Positions 52,570 through 62,839 are shown, counted from the first letter of the stretch. The stretch: DNA of 64,000 nucleotides from an uncultured Lachnospiraceae bacterium (GCA_910578845.1 CAJTSL010000011.1:23147-87146); one strand, 5' to 3'. Numbers and translations: made by a program. Notes: generated by a model from the sequence alone, not told the origin.

Positions 52570-54179
52570 TGCAAAGCGATAACCTTACTGCACCGTGCCA
52601 CCGATGTCCCTCTATGCGTAACCATGACGAAAGTCTTCCCTGTCCCCTTTTCCTGAAGCAACAGCTCTAAAATCTCGCTCTCATTCTGATAATCCAGCGC
52701 GGAAGTGGCTTCGTCGAAGACGATCAGCTCCGTATCCTGTAGGAGCAGCCTGGCAATGAGCAGCCGCTGTTTCTGTCCGCCGGAGAGCTTAATGCCGTTC
52801 TCCCCGATCACAGTTTCCCATCCCTGGTCAAGAGTTTGTATGAAATCCATGATATTCGCCCTCACGCAAGCGCTCCTTAATTCCTCTTCACCAGCGTCCG
52901 CCTTGCCAAACAGCAGGTTCTCCCGGATCGTGAGGTTAAACAGCGTAGATTCCTGCATCAGAAAACCTGCCCTTTTATAAATATCCTGTCTGTTAATCCG
53001 CTCCATCGGCACGCCATTCCAGAGGATTTCTCCCTCCCCTGGCACAATACATCCCGCCATTAGCTTAATCAAGGTGCTTTTCCCGCAGCCGCTCTCTCCC
53101 ACAATCGCCACAGTTTCTCCCTGCCTGATCTCTATATTATAGTTTTGCAGGACATTTCCCTGATCCGCCTCATAGGAAAAGCCGATGTCCCGGAATACAA
53201 CACTCTCAAAATGTCCCAGCCGGTATTCCCGGTCCGGCGACTGTAAGCTCATGATCTCCTTAAGCCTCTTGACGGATGCCTCCTGCGCTCCCTGCTGCAT
53301 ATAAATATCCGCTATCTCTAACAGCCGGTTCACAAAGTCCGCATAATACTCCATGAATGCCAATAACGCAGGCACTGTAGCCATTTCCTGGATGACTAAG
53401 ATGCCTCCTAGGAGATAAAGCCCCATCTTTGTCAGGAAGACATCCTTGAATGCCAGAAAAGTCCTGTTTAAGAACCAGAAAATGTGTGAACGCAAGAACG
53501 CATCCCCCAATTCTTTCCATAATCCCTCGAACTGCTGCTGTTGTCTTTCTTCCTGGCAATTCGACTTTACCTCTTTCCAGAAGAACATATTGTGGATCAT
53601 GAAATCGTTATATTGCCCTAAAATCTTCCTGCGGCGCTCATACTCTACATTGCTCTTGCCTTTAATGCTGCGCGTCACGTAAAAGGACAAAGGAAGCAGC
53701 AAGAAACTGACCGCCGCCAGGATCCAGTTTAAGTACAACAATATCCCTACCATCACCGGCACACTGATCGCCATAGTCCATAGCCCTATCTTCTTCTCCC
53801 AATATAAGACCGCATTCTCAGTGTCCTTGTGCAGGCGCTCTTTTAATTCGCCAGCCGTATAGCCAGACAACGTCTCTATATCCAGCGTGCTGTACTTTTC
53901 CAGCACACGGTTTCTGGCTTCTAACCCCATCACCGGGAAAATCCGGTCATAGGTCCGCTTCATCAGCACCGATACGAACGCCTTTGCCGCAAATACTGCC
54001 ACGTAAAGCGCCACGATGCCCCATAGCCACGTAAGTCGCTTACCGGTAATCACCTCGTTTAGAAAAAGCAGGTAACAATAGGGCGGCAGCAAAAGCAGGC
54101 CGGATTTCAGGAACTGAAGGATTATGTAGAGGAGAAGCTTTCCTCGGTATGCCTTAATTGTAATATAACGATCCATCAT
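52566..54179 (-). CDS. ABC exporter, fused permease/ATPase (second of a tandem pair)
   Basis: About 537 residues from the double ATG at 54179/54176; the open frame extends upstream into the preceding gene. Six-helix membrane domain, then an ATPase with Walker A GESGCGKST, signature LSGGQKQR and Walker B LIVFDEATSALD, so the catalytic Glu is present. With the preceding 590-residue half-transporter it should form a heterodimer or two exporters acting in series. A small coupled gene follows. Substrate unknown. Confidence 0.88.
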   Translation of the reverse strand: MMDRYITIKAYRGKLLLYIILQFLKSGLLLLPPYCYLLFLNEVITGKRLTWLWGIVALYVAVFAAKAFVSVLMKRTYDRIFPVMGLEARNRVLEKYSTLDIETLSGYTAGELKERLHKDTENAVLYWEKKIGLWTMAISVPVMVGILLYLNWILAAVSFLLLPLSFYVTRSIKGKSNVEYERRRKILGQYNDFMIHNMFFWKEVKSNCQEERQQQQFEGLWKELGDAFLRSHIFWFLNRTFLAFKDVFLTKMGLYLLGGILVIQEMATVPALLAFMEYYADFVNRLLEIADIYMQQGAQEASVKRLKEIMSLQSPDREYRLGHFESVVFRDIGFSYEADQGNVLQNYNIEIRQGETVAIVGESGCGKSTLIKLMAGCIVPGEGEILWNGVPMERINRQDIYKRAGFLMQESTLFNLTIRENLLFGKADAGEEELRSACVRANIMDFIQTLDQGWETVIGENGIKLSGGQKQRLLIARLLLQDTELIVFDEATSALDYQNESEILELLLQEKGTGKTFVMVTHRGTSVARCSKVIALQ

Positions 54180-54201
54180 TTTTTCATGGCCATCCTTTCC
54201 C

Positions 54202-55974
54202 TCATCCTGCGGCATTTGCATGTGAATGCAATCCTGCCCTAGCCTGCTGATACTCCTCATAAAGATTCCTATACAACGCATTCTCCTTCATCAGGTCATC
54301 ATGCCCTCCCATAGCTGCTACGCTTCCCTCTTCCATGACCACCGCTTTACCAGCCGCCAGTACTGTAGAAAAACGGTGTGCCACGGAGAGGATCGTTGTC
54401 TCTTTAAGCTGCTCATATAGAAAAGCGTTCACTTCTTTCTCGGTGTCTTCGTCCAGCGCAGAGGTGGCCTCATCTAGAAGCAGGATCTTCGGTTTCCTGT
54501 AGATGCATCTGGCAATCGCGATCCTCTGCTTCTGTCCGCCTGACAATTCCCTGTCGCCGCTGCCGACTATCGTATCCAGCCCTTCCGGCCATTGTCCTAC
54601 CAGCTCCTTTAATCTCAGTCCCTCCAATATTTCCCATATGCGCTCATCGTGCCCGCTTTCCTTCGACAGGCAGATGTTCTCGCGCAGGCTTCCATGGAAA
54701 AGACCGTTTTCCTGCCAGACTACCGCAATCTGTCTCCGCAAGCTTGCTATCGTATAGCCCGTAAGCGGCGTACCATCCACATAAATCTCGCCCTCGCAAG
54801 GTTCATACAGGCGGCAAAGAAGCTGCAATAACGTGCTTTTCCCTTCGCCGCTTCTTCCTACAAAGGCTACTTTCTCACCTGCCTCTATCTGCAAGCAAAA
54901 CTTATGCAGGACATATTTTTCCTCATTCCTTTGCTCTCTTGCATCCTGCTCACCATATGCAAAAGAGACTTCATGAAAGCGGATACTGCCTTTTATCATC
55001 TCTATATCTCTTGCCTCTTTACGGTCTTCTTCCGTTTCCCAGGACAATAGCGCTTCCACACGCCTAATCCCTGCCATATTTACTGCTATATCCGTGATTT
55101 TCTTTCCCAGTGCGTTATAATAGGAAGCACAAGTGGCAAAATATGAGGCACAGGCAACAAATTGCCCTACTGTGATCGTATTCCTGACAATGCAAAAGGC
55201 TGCAATACAATAGACGCAAAGCTGTCCAAACAGCGTCAGCGCCTCGTTTACATTGACAGAAGCCAGTTCCTGATATCCTGCGCCAATCTCTCCCTTTATC
55301 ACTTGCCTGTTTCTAGCCTCGTAATCACGCTTTACCTTATCCTGTGCATTCAGTAGCTTCCACTGGGAAATCCCTGTCATCATTTCCAAGACCCATGCTT
55401 CCACCAGGCCTTTTTGCTCCCTGAGGCTCCGCCGGCTCTCTTTCAGCCTCGCAGCAAAATACCGGATGGACCATGCCATCACCGGGGTCAGCACAATCGC
55501 CACCAGTCCTAACAGCCAATTCGTGTATAACAGATAGCCGATGGAAATAACAAGTTGTAAGAAATTAGCCGTTACATAGAATAGGCTGCGGTGTATGAAT
55601 TCCAGGAAGCACTCCGTATCATCCATGATCCGTTTCATCACGTCGCCGCTTTTCATATCGGCCCAGACGGATGCTTTTAACGAAAGGAGATGTTTGAAAC
55701 AACGTTTACGGATATCTACGACATAAGAAGCCTTAAGATGCGCCCACAGATAATTTAACACACCATGCCCGCACTGGTTCAGAAAATATAGGCCCGCATA
55801 CAGAAAAAAATACAGCAGAAATCCCCGCATCTGCTGCTTATAAAATATCTCATCTACAATTTTGCCCGTGACATAAGGGAACATTGCCCCTGACACTGTG
55901 CCAAACAATACAGACAGTAACAGAAGAAAGAACCGCCTTCTATACCCCTTTGTCGTACTATAAATAAATCCCAT
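54202..55974 (-). CDS. ABC exporter, fused permease/ATPase (first of a tandem pair)
   Basis: 590 residues. The N-terminus (YRRRFFLLLLSVLFGTVSGA) starts a six-helix membrane domain. The ATPase has Walker A GRSGEGKST, signature LSGGQKQR and Walker B KILLLDEATSALD, all canonical. It precedes the second half-transporter by about 20 bases. There is no leader-peptidase domain, and no peptide precursor was recognised nearby. Likely a multidrug, lipid or peptide exporter. A plausible promoter lies at 56085-56113. Confidence 0.9.
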   Translation of the reverse strand: MGFIYSTTKGYRRRFFLLLLSVLFGTVSGAMFPYVTGKIVDEIFYKQQMRGFLLYFFLYAGLYFLNQCGHGVLNYLWAHLKASYVVDIRKRCFKHLLSLKASVWADMKSGDVMKRIMDDTECFLEFIHRSLFYVTANFLQLVISIGYLLYTNWLLGLVAIVLTPVMAWSIRYFAARLKESRRSLREQKGLVEAWVLEMMTGISQWKLLNAQDKVKRDYEARNRQVIKGEIGAGYQELASVNVNEALTLFGQLCVYCIAAFCIVRNTITVGQFVACASYFATCASYYNALGKKITDIAVNMAGIRRVEALLSWETEEDRKEARDIEMIKGSIRFHEVSFAYGEQDAREQRNEEKYVLHKFCLQIEAGEKVAFVGRSGEGKSTLLQLLCRLYEPCEGEIYVDGTPLTGYTIASLRRQIAVVWQENGLFHGSLRENICLSKESGHDERIWEILEGLRLKELVGQWPEGLDTIVGSGDRELSGGQKQRIAIARCIYRKPKILLLDEATSALDEDTEKEVNAFLYEQLKETTILSVAHRFSTVLAAGKAVVMEEGSVAAMGGHDDLMKENALYRNLYEEYQQARAGLHSHANAAG

Positions 55975-56084
55975 CCCCGTATACCTCTTTTAATCTCACG
56001 GCAACAACGCTATCATCCGATATATGCCATTTCATATGCTATAAGAAATAAGTAAATACATTACCGCGCCCTCTTGCTTGTTAC

Positions 56085-56113
56085 AGTATAGCACATATCA
56101 TTATGCGCAACAA
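56085..56113 (-). promoter_or_regulatory. Promoter of tandem ABC exporter operon
   Basis: Minus strand -35 TTGTTG (56113-56108), 17-base spacer, -10 TATACT (56090-56085), about 110 bases upstream of the start at 55974. Confidence 0.55.
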
Positions 56114-56171
56114 CAGATTCAAAATACAGCAAGCATATGACAGCTTATCTGTATGCCATTAAGCAGAAGAT

Positions 56172-56200
56172 TTGACAATACAGAGCATATCGGATATAGT
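56172..56200 (+). promoter_or_regulatory. Sigma-A promoter of alpha/beta hydrolase and TetR genes
   Basis: -35 TTGACA (56172-56177), 17-base spacer, -10 TATAGT (56195-56200). The start at 56254 follows with a GGGAGGG ribosome binding site. Confidence 0.8.
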
Positions 56201-56253
56201 TAAGAAACAAACGTAGCGCCACGTTCGCTTCTTGATCAGGGAGGGAAATCACT

Positions 56254-57183
56254 ATGATCGCGGAACATAGGTATCAAAAGCAGGGAATAGAGCTTCATTA
56301 CTATGAAATCAGGACCAGTTTACAGCCATTAGTCCTCCTTCATGCACAAGGAGTGGATGCTACCAGTTTTGAAAATGTATGGAACCATTTATCCCAAAAG
56401 TATCATATATATGCAATCGACTGTTATGGGCATGGAAAAAGCTTGCATGATCCCAGTCAATATAATTTGGCAGACATTGGCGATGCGTTGACAAGCTTTA
56501 TCAAAGATGTCGTTAAGGAGAACGTCTTCTTGTTAGGGCATTCTTCCGGTGGATTGCTGGCGGCATACATTGCTTCCCGTACAGATCTTTGCGACTATTT
56601 AATTTTGGAAGACCCGCCGTTTTTCTCCTCACAGGGGGAAAGGCGTAAAAGCAGTTACAATTATATTGATCTATCCTCCGTCTGCCATAGTTTTATCAAG
56701 CAATCCGAGAGCCAGGATTTCGTTTCATATTATTTCAGCAATCAATATGCATGGAACTATTTCCCTGACAAATCAAGAGAACGGATCAAAGGAAAACTGG
56801 TAGCTATGGCTGCCAAATACAGAAGAAAATACCCGGATAAGAATTTGAAAGTCATGTTCTGGCCCAAAGCTGCCCTTAGCGCTTTCCAAGGCATGAACAG
56901 ATATGACCCGTTCTTCGGAGAGACATTTTATAACGATAGCTTTCATTGTGGGATACCGCACGAAGACATATTGGGAAATATAAAGTGTAAGACATTATTT
57001 ATGAAAGCGCAGACTCATCACAGCGAGGACGGTATTTTAATGGCGGCATTAGGCGAGGAAGATCTGGAAAGAGTTACAGGACTTGTCACTGATTGCCACA
57101 TTGTCCGCTTTGATTGTGGACATGGCATTCATCTAGAAAAGCCAAAAGCGTTCATCAAATGCCTGATGGAACTACATCCGTAG
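56254..57183 (+). CDS. Alpha/beta hydrolase
   Basis: 309 residues. The fold is shown by PLVLLHAQGVDATSFEN, the catalytic nucleophile elbow GHSSGG (VFLLGHSSGGLLAAYIASR) and a late His in FDCGHGIHLEKPKAF. Cytoplasmic; likely an esterase, lactonase or hydrolase of a small molecule. It is followed after 48 bases by a TetR gene on the same strand, which may control it. The substrate is not predictable. Confidence 0.88.
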   Translation: MIAEHRYQKQGIELHYYEIRTSLQPLVLLHAQGVDATSFENVWNHLSQKYHIYAIDCYGHGKSLHDPSQYNLADIGDALTSFIKDVVKENVFLLGHSSGGLLAAYIASRTDLCDYLILEDPPFFSSQGERRKSSYNYIDLSSVCHSFIKQSESQDFVSYYFSNQYAWNYFPDKSRERIKGKLVAMAAKYRRKYPDKNLKVMFWPKAALSAFQGMNRYDPFFGETFYNDSFHCGIPHEDILGNIKCKTLFMKAQTHHSEDGILMAALGEEDLERVTGLVTDCHIVRFDCGHGIHLEKPKAFIKCLMELHP

Positions 57184-57231
57184 CAGATGATCCTATTCAT
57201 TTCACAAGAAAGATAAAGAGAGACAAACCAC

Positions 57232-57798
57232 ATGAATTACACCAAAAATGCCATCATTGACGCCTTCTGGCATCTGTTAGAAGAAAAACCGTATGGCAAG
57301 ATCACCGTAAAAGATATTGTAGACTACTGTCAAGTCAACCGCAATACTTTCTACTACCATTTCCACGATATCCCGGAACTATTAATCACGACGATTAAAC
57401 AAAACGCCGATGACACGATCCGGCTCTACGCACAGTATGGTTCGCCAACGGACTGCCTTACGCCTTTGATCGAAAACTGTGTAAAGCATAAGAAAGCCAT
57501 TCTGAGCATTTATCATTCCGTGCACCGGGAAGATTTCCAAAACGAGCTCGACCGCATCCTCATGCATGTTGTGGCGCAATACATAAGCACCATGGCCATT
57601 GAAACAGGCAGCACAATATCCGCTGCGGATGAGAAGCTCTTTGCGCGGTTCTTTAAATGCGCGCTAAGCGGCATTCTTCTCGACTGGCTAAATGCCAATA
57701 TGGAATATGACCTGCTCATCCCGTTTGCCCGTATCTGTGATTTATTTAAGGGTGCAGGAGCGCTGGCTTTCCAAAGAGCCTCCATAGGAACCCAATAG
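57232..57798 (+). CDS. TetR/AcrR-family regulator
   Basis: 188 residues. The N-terminal helix-turn-helix is clear (KITVKDIVDYCQVNRNTFYY HFHDIPELL). The C-terminal ligand domain has an AYxx-type helical layout with the CVKHKKAILSIYHSVHREDF stretch seen in DhaS-like, TetR_C_8-type proteins. Co-transcription with the hydrolase is likely. The target may also include the divergent ABC exporters, whose promoter lies about 60 bases from the hydrolase promoter. Confidence 0.87.
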   Translation: MNYTKNAIIDAFWHLLEEKPYGKITVKDIVDYCQVNRNTFYYHFHDIPELLITTIKQNADDTIRLYAQYGSPTDCLTPLIENCVKHKKAILSIYHSVHREDFQNELDRILMHVVAQYISTMAIETGSTISAADEKLFARFFKCALSGILLDWLNANMEYDLLIPFARICDLFKGAGALAFQRASIGTQ

Positions 57799-57855
57799 TT
57801 CAACATCCCACAGTCAAATACTCTACAGCAAGCTTCCATTTTCCCCTATCATAGG

Positions 57856-57882
57856 AAAAACCGGCTCCCAATTGGGAACCGG
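57856..57882 (-). terminator. Terminator of the HdeD-like gene
   Basis: CCGGTTCCC-AATT-GGGAGCCGG on the minus strand, followed by TTTTT. It lies about 40 bases past the stop at 57921. The stem could also slow plus-strand transcription but lacks a T run there. Confidence 0.82.
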
Positions 57883-57920
57883 CCGTAATTTGTTTCCTTC
57901 GTAAGCCATAAAGGCTCTTC

Positions 57921-58460
57921 TTACATCCTGACCGCAGCTTTCACCACGAGATGATTCATGCCGCCTTCTAGCAGCAGCCCGCAGCCAGTGACGATATGCG
58001 CCGCCCTTTCCGTCCGAAAAGGCGCCAATACAATCAATATGCCAAAGATACCGGCAATCACCGCCGCTATCAGAATCCAGTGCCACGACTGTAAGCCAAA
58101 GGCTTTTGCCTCCCTGGACGTCTGGACTTTCAAAAGGCTATCCAACAAAATCAGAAAACCCAATCCCGGCGCAAGATACGGCTCTAAGCGTAAATTCCAT
58201 CCCAAGACAATCATTCCCACGATCAACAATAACAGCCCGCAAGCCATATCATACTGAAAAGCAAGACAATACAGGTCATCGGAAAAGTATCCTATCATCT
58301 TGATCACGCCATACGCAATCAATATGCCTGCGCCGATGATGCATAATGCCATAATCGGTATGGAGAGGCATATCATATGGACCATGCCTGTCAGATAGAA
58401 AATGACCGAGATGGCAATATAGCCATTCCGTGCTACCTTATGCTTCCCGGGCGCATTCAT
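57921..58460 (-). CDS. HdeD-like (DUF308) membrane protein
   Basis: 179 residues with six hydrophobic helices in three pairs and a short N-terminal tail. The pattern of Gly-rich helices (LCIIGAGILIAYGVIKMIGY; HIVTGCGLLLEGGMNHLVV) fits the DUF308/HdeD group, linked to acid resistance in enterobacteria but of unknown role in Clostridia. Its start overlaps the stop of the upstream mechanosensitive-channel gene by four bases, so the two are one unit. Confidence 0.75.
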   Translation of the reverse strand: MNAPGKHKVARNGYIAISVIFYLTGMVHMICLSIPIMALCIIGAGILIAYGVIKMIGYFSDDLYCLAFQYDMACGLLLLIVGMIVLGWNLRLEPYLAPGLGFLILLDSLLKVQTSREAKAFGLQSWHWILIAAVIAGIFGILIVLAPFRTERAAHIVTGCGLLLEGGMNHLVVKAAVRM

Positions 58461-59647
58461 TTTCCTTCTCCGCGGTTATCGCTGTTCTTATCTTCCAGCT
58501 TTTTCAGCGCCCTGCCCGCAGCCTCTTTGCCGCCAATCCCGAACGCAATCGCAAAAGCAACCGCTATTGCCGCAACGAGAATGATAAATGCCGTATTGAC
58601 AATCTGGGCAGCAATTCCCAGCTCATTGAGTACCATGAACACACCGATTGTATAAATAGCACATTTAACCAGGAATGCATAAACCGTATGTCCGCTCTTT
58701 AGCAACGATTTCTGTACCATTGTATTGCCAATGTAGCATGCAAGCAATATCAGGACCGCTGCCAGCACGTATGGCATATAGCCGATTACCGCGCTGCCGA
58801 TATCGGTAAGCACCTGTAAATGAAGCACGCCAAAGCTTTCTACGATGAAGAAAATCACCATAACAACATGCACAGTCTTGCCGATTACTTTGGACAATAC
58901 GAACTTATCATTCTGATTGTCTAAAAGCGCAGACAGCTTGGCGTCTAATCCGGCGGAAGCAATCAGGTTCTGCACGATATTGCCGGAGAGCTTCGCTACC
59001 ATACATCCTACGATTATGATGACAAGCGCGACCAGGATATTAGGGATAAACCCAAACATGATATCTAACATCCTGATTGCCGGATCGGATATCGCCCTGA
59101 TGTCTAACGCCTGCAATGCCGTAATAATGATCGGGATCAGGATCAGCACATACACGATATAAGCCAGCGTATTGGAAAGCTTAGCGGAATCTACTGCTTC
59201 GATCCCTGCGATTTCCTGTAAACGGTTCACTTTCAGCTTATTAAATACCGGCACCAGGATCTCCCGCACAAGCTTGGCAATGAAAAAACCTACCCATAAA
59301 ACGATAGCCGCTGCCAAAATGCTCGGTATGTATCCCCACATCGTATCTAAGAGGTTTAAGATCGGCATGGAAATCTCATTCATGCCAAGGCTCTCGAAGA
59401 TGCCTGGGACGAATAACAGGAACACCAATAAGTATACCAGCTTCCCGATATTCTCCATTGCCGCTTTGCCTCCGTCGGCAGAGACGTCTGATTTCCCAAA
59501 TAAAGAATTCAACTTTGTCCTTGTAAAAAGCTTCATCACCAGCGACTTCACAATCGCCGCTGCGATAAAGGCAAGCACGAGAATCAATACGGCTCTGATG
59601 ACCGCCCAGATCCCGGCTCCAAAAAATGATGCAAACATATCACTCAT
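58457..59647 (-). CDS. MscS-related membrane protein with conserved TM-helix repeats
   Basis: 396 residues and about eleven hydrophobic segments. Three to four repeats of a LLDxxxGYIPxIL..IVLxxG helix pair are visible (LLDTMWGYIPSILAAAIVLW; MLDIMFGFIPNILVALVIII; DIGSAVIGYMPYVLAAVLIL). This is the conserved TM helix repeat seen in mechanosensitive ion-channel relatives. The cytoplasmic MscS beta domain is absent. Probable role in small-ion or osmotic balance. Coupled to the HdeD-like gene downstream. Confidence 0.8.
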   Translation of the reverse strand: MSDMFASFFGAGIWAVIRAVLILVLAFIAAAIVKSLVMKLFTRTKLNSLFGKSDVSADGGKAAMENIGKLVYLLVFLLFVPGIFESLGMNEISMPILNLLDTMWGYIPSILAAAIVLWVGFFIAKLVREILVPVFNKLKVNRLQEIAGIEAVDSAKLSNTLAYIVYVLILIPIIITALQALDIRAISDPAIRMLDIMFGFIPNILVALVIIIVGCMVAKLSGNIVQNLIASAGLDAKLSALLDNQNDKFVLSKVIGKTVHVVMVIFFIVESFGVLHLQVLTDIGSAVIGYMPYVLAAVLILLACYIGNTMVQKSLLKSGHTVYAFLVKCAIYTIGVFMVLNELGIAAQIVNTAFIILVAAIAVAFAIAFGIGGKEAAGRALKKLEDKNSDNRGEGK

Positions 59648-59778
59648 AACTTTGCGTCCTCCTCGTAAATAATTTTGATAAGCCTACTTTAATGGCTCCA
59701 AAGGATAGACGCAATGGTCATTATACCTGTAAATGCCCAAAATTTAGACATTTACCCTCTATTTGCCTAAAAAATCTT

Positions 59779-61833
59779 CTAGTAATTCTCCTCGCTTATT
59801 TCAAAATAGCTTTGCGGATGCGCACATACCGGACAGATTTCTGGCGCGCTTGTCCCGACAACGATATGCCCACAGTTACGGCACTCCCATACTTTGACTT
59901 CGCTCTTAGCGAAAACGGATGCCGTCTCAATATTCTTTAACAATGCGCGGTAACGCTCTTCATGATGCTTCTCAATCGCGCCTACCATACGGAACTTCGC
60001 TGCCAGTTCAACAAATCCCTCTTCTTCTGCGGTCTTAGCAAATTCTTCATACATATCCGTCCACTCGAAGTTCTCCCCGTCAGCCGCCGCCGCAAGATTC
60101 TCCGTCGTGCTGCCAATGCCTTTTAGTTCTTTCAGCCACATTTTGGCATGCTCGCGCTCATTCTCAGCAGTCTTTAGGAAAATAGAAGCGATCTGCTCAT
60201 ATCCTTCCTTCTTGGCTACGGATGCAAAATAGGTATATTTGTTCCTAGCTCCTGATTCCCCGGAGAAAGCTGCCTGCAAATTTTTCTCCGTCTGTGTTCC
60301 TGCGTATTTTGTTTTGTTCTCGCTCATGTTCTTTTCCTCCCGGTTAGCTCCTACTGTATGTATCTGACTGTTCATGCCGTCTGTTCCATACGGCTCTCCG
60401 GCATGCCTGATCCCCGTATACGCTGCGATATCCTTATCGAGTGTCACAAGGTTCTCCCTAGATAAGCCGTGTACGGAATGATTCCCTGTAATCCGCGCAA
60501 ATGTCTCTAACTCCTTACGGGACACGTTCAAAAAATTCGCAACTCTTTGTGCCGCCGCGTCTACATGCAGGCGCGCCCGGAGTTCCGGATCCTGTGTCGC
60601 CACACCGACCGGACAGTTACCGCTGCCACAGATACGGTACTGTTGGCAGGCTGCGGCAATCAGCCCTGCACTCGCAATGGCGACCGCATCTGCTCCCATA
60701 GCAAGCGCTTTTGCAAAATCTGCCGACACGCGCAAACCTCCTGTAATGACAAGCGCAATGTCAGACTGCACTGCATCCAAATATTTCCTTGCGCGCGCAA
60801 GCGCATAAATCGTAGGGACTGTAGTCGCTTCCCGCAAGAAATACGGACTGGACGCCGTAGCGCCTCCCCTGCCGTCGATCGTGATAAAGTCAGGACGTGC
60901 AAACACACAATACTCTAAATCCCGTTCAATATTCCCTGCCGCTATCTTAACGCCGATTGGCCTGCCATCCGAGCGTTCACGCAGCATTTCTACCATCGCG
61001 CGCAAATCTTCTTTCGAATTCAATTCCGCAAACTTACTCGGGCTTTGGATATCCTCTCCCGCTTTCTTCCCACGGATTGCTGCGATTTCTTCCGTCACCT
61101 TTTCCCCAGGCAAATGCCCGCCCATGCCAGGCTTCGTGCCTTGTCCGATTTTAATCTCGATAGCGTCTGCTGCCCGTAAGTTCTCATCCGTAACACTGTA
61201 TTTGTTGGGAATATACTCGAATATATATTTATATGCCGCCTCTTTTTCTTCCGGCAAGATACCGCCCTCGCCGCTGCACATCGCCGTTTTTGCCATTGCG
61301 GAGCCTTTCGAGAGAGCAACCTTTACTTCTTTGGACAATGCCCCAAATGACATATGGGAAATGTAGACCGGACTCTCAATGACCAACGGCTTCTTCGCAT
61401 GTTTCCCGATTACCGTCACCGTATCCACGGGATCCCCATCATTTAACGGCGGTGGATTGAGCTGTGCGCCAAGCAGGAGGATATCGTCCCATCCCGGCAT
61501 CGGTAATTTGGTACACATCGCATCCCCGATCGACTTCCCGCTAACTGCCATCTCATGGATCTGTGCCATATAACGGCTGGATACGTCATGCCTTGCCGTT
61601 GCGCTGTCATACTGTAAGCTGCCGGAATAAGGCTCTGATCCATTTCCGCCTTCTCCGCCTGCTACAGATTCTTTCTTTTCTTCCGGTATGTCTTCTTTCT
61701 TTTCCTGCTCCACAATCTGTAAGTTCGAAACCGGCTGTTTACAGATCGGACATCCGTCCAACTCTGAGACCGGCTTTCCTTCTTTCTCCTCATCGTAAAC
61801 CGCACCGCAAATAATACACTTATAAACTGCCAT
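59779..61833 (-). CDS. Rubredoxin/glutamate-synthase/rubrerythrin fusion
   Basis: 684 residues. Residues 1-45 are a rubredoxin (Cys6, 9, 28, 31). Residues about 80-490 form the FMN/3Fe-4S glutamate synthase barrel ([27 protein letters not shown]; Cys-x5-Cys-x4-Cys in [16 protein letters not shown]). Residues 503-684 are a complete rubrerythrin: ferritin-like domain ([19 protein letters not shown]) and rubredoxin end (Cys651, 654, 667, 670). Rubrerythrin reduces peroxide in anaerobes; the FMN domain could feed it electrons. The junction codes for a short tract that includes a full ribosome binding site before an internal ATG at 60327, so two formerly separate genes have become one frame. Confidence 0.88.
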   Translation of the reverse strand: MAVYKCIICGAVYDEEKEGKPVSELDGCPICKQPVSNLQIVEQEKKEDIPEEKKESVAGGEGGNGSEPYSGSLQYDSATARHDVSSRYMAQIHEMAVSGKSIGDAMCTKLPMPGWDDILLLGAQLNPPPLNDGDPVDTVTVIGKHAKKPLVIESPVYISHMSFGALSKEVKVALSKGSAMAKTAMCSGEGGILPEEKEAAYKYIFEYIPNKYSVTDENLRAADAIEIKIGQGTKPGMGGHLPGEKVTEEIAAIRGKKAGEDIQSPSKFAELNSKEDLRAMVEMLRERSDGRPIGVKIAAGNIERDLEYCVFARPDFITIDGRGGATASSPYFLREATTVPTIYALARARKYLDAVQSDIALVITGGLRVSADFAKALAMGADAVAIASAGLIAAACQQYRICGSGNCPVGVATQDPELRARLHVDAAAQRVANFLNVSRKELETFARITGNHSVHGLSRENLVTLDKDIAAYTGIRHAGEPYGTDGMNSQIHTVGANREEKNMSENKTKYAGTQTEKNLQAAFSGESGARNKYTYFASVAKKEGYEQIASIFLKTAENEREHAKMWLKELKGIGSTTENLAAAADGENFEWTDMYEEFAKTAEEEGFVELAAKFRMVGAIEKHHEERYRALLKNIETASVFAKSEVKVWECRNCGHIVVGTSAPEICPVCAHPQSYFEISEENY
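60325..60341 (-). promoter_or_regulatory. Internal ribosome binding site and start codon for rubrerythrin
   Basis: Within the fused frame GGGAGG (60341-60336) lies eight bases before ATG (60327-60325), which opens [12 protein letters not shown], a normal rubrerythrin N-terminus. Independent translation of a 182-residue rubrerythrin from the same message is therefore likely alongside the full fusion. Confidence 0.7.
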
Positions 61834-61954
61834 GAAGCACCTCCATCCTATTTTGCAGCTTTATCCCTATCTGCTTTATCAATATTATCCTATTGGGCCA
61901 CACCCAATTCAAACACTTCGTTTATTGTTTATTTCGACTATTCGCTCTAGTCTA

Positions 61955-62839
61955 TCAGTCTATCGTGACCAGCTCATACTCTTTCGTTCCGTACCCGAGC
62001 TTAGCTGCCGTATCAATCGTGTGCGTGCCATGCCTTGATTCCACTCTCTCTAAGAAATGTGCGCGTCCCGGGTCATCCGACTGATAGATAAGATCCATGC
62101 ATGCCTGGTCTAACGCCACCGGGTCAAGAGATGATAAAATCCCGATGTCTTTCATGCACGGGTCTTCCGCTACTGCACAGCAATCGCAGTCTACAGACAG
62201 ATTACACATCATACTGACATAGGCGATATTTCCTTTGAAATATTCCACGATACTGCCTGCCGCTTCCGCCATGGCTTCGCAAAATGCATCCTGCGGCGCC
62301 GTATGGCTCCATACGATCTTCTGGTCATCGGTGTAACCGCCAGAATGGATAAGGCACTTGCCTGCGCTTGAAGCGCACCCAATCGAAAGCTGCTTCAATG
62401 CGCCGCCGTAACCGCCCATCGGATGGCCTTTAAAATGGGAAAGCACCAGCAAAGAATCATAGTTCGCGATGTTTTTCCCTACGTGGTTCTCTTTTAAAAC
62501 TTCTCCGTTTGTAACCGGCAGCACAAGATCCGGTCCTTCGCTATCCAATATGTCCACCTTGAAACACTCTGTCCATCCATGCTCTTCCATCAGCTTCTCA
62601 TGTTTCTCCGTAGAGTTTCGCTCCCCGTCATACGCCGTATTGCATTCCACAACGGTGCCGTTTACCAGCTCTACCATCGGACGCATGAACTCCGGGCGCA
62701 GATAGTTCTGGTTTCCCTTTTCACCGGAATGCACTTTCACAGCTACCTTCCCAGGCAGCTCCTTCCCTAACGCACGGTACATTTCAATGACTTTCTCGGG
62801 TGTAATCTGTTTGGTAAAATACACTTTTGCCTTTTCCAT
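61955..62839 (-). CDS. DUF362 domain protein (ferredoxin-type Cys cluster)
   Basis: 294 residues. DUF362 features: KVAVKVHSGEKGNQNYLRPE, VLSHFKGHPMGGYGGALKQL, and a Cys-rich stretch NLSVDCDCCAVAEDPC. It is commonly found as a stand-alone gene in Clostridia near rubrerythrin-like genes. Function not established; a metal-binding or redox protein is suggested by the cysteines. It precedes the fused redox gene on the same strand with a gap of about 120 bases. It has a good promoter. Confidence 0.82.
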   Translation of the reverse strand: MEKAKVYFTKQITPEKVIEMYRALGKELPGKVAVKVHSGEKGNQNYLRPEFMRPMVELVNGTVVECNTAYDGERNSTEKHEKLMEEHGWTECFKVDILDSEGPDLVLPVTNGEVLKENHVGKNIANYDSLLVLSHFKGHPMGGYGGALKQLSIGCASSAGKCLIHSGGYTDDQKIVWSHTAPQDAFCEAMAEAAGSIVEYFKGNIAYVSMMCNLSVDCDCCAVAEDPCMKDIGILSSLDPVALDQACMDLIYQSDDPGRAHFLERVESRHGTHTIDTAAKLGYGTKEYELVTID

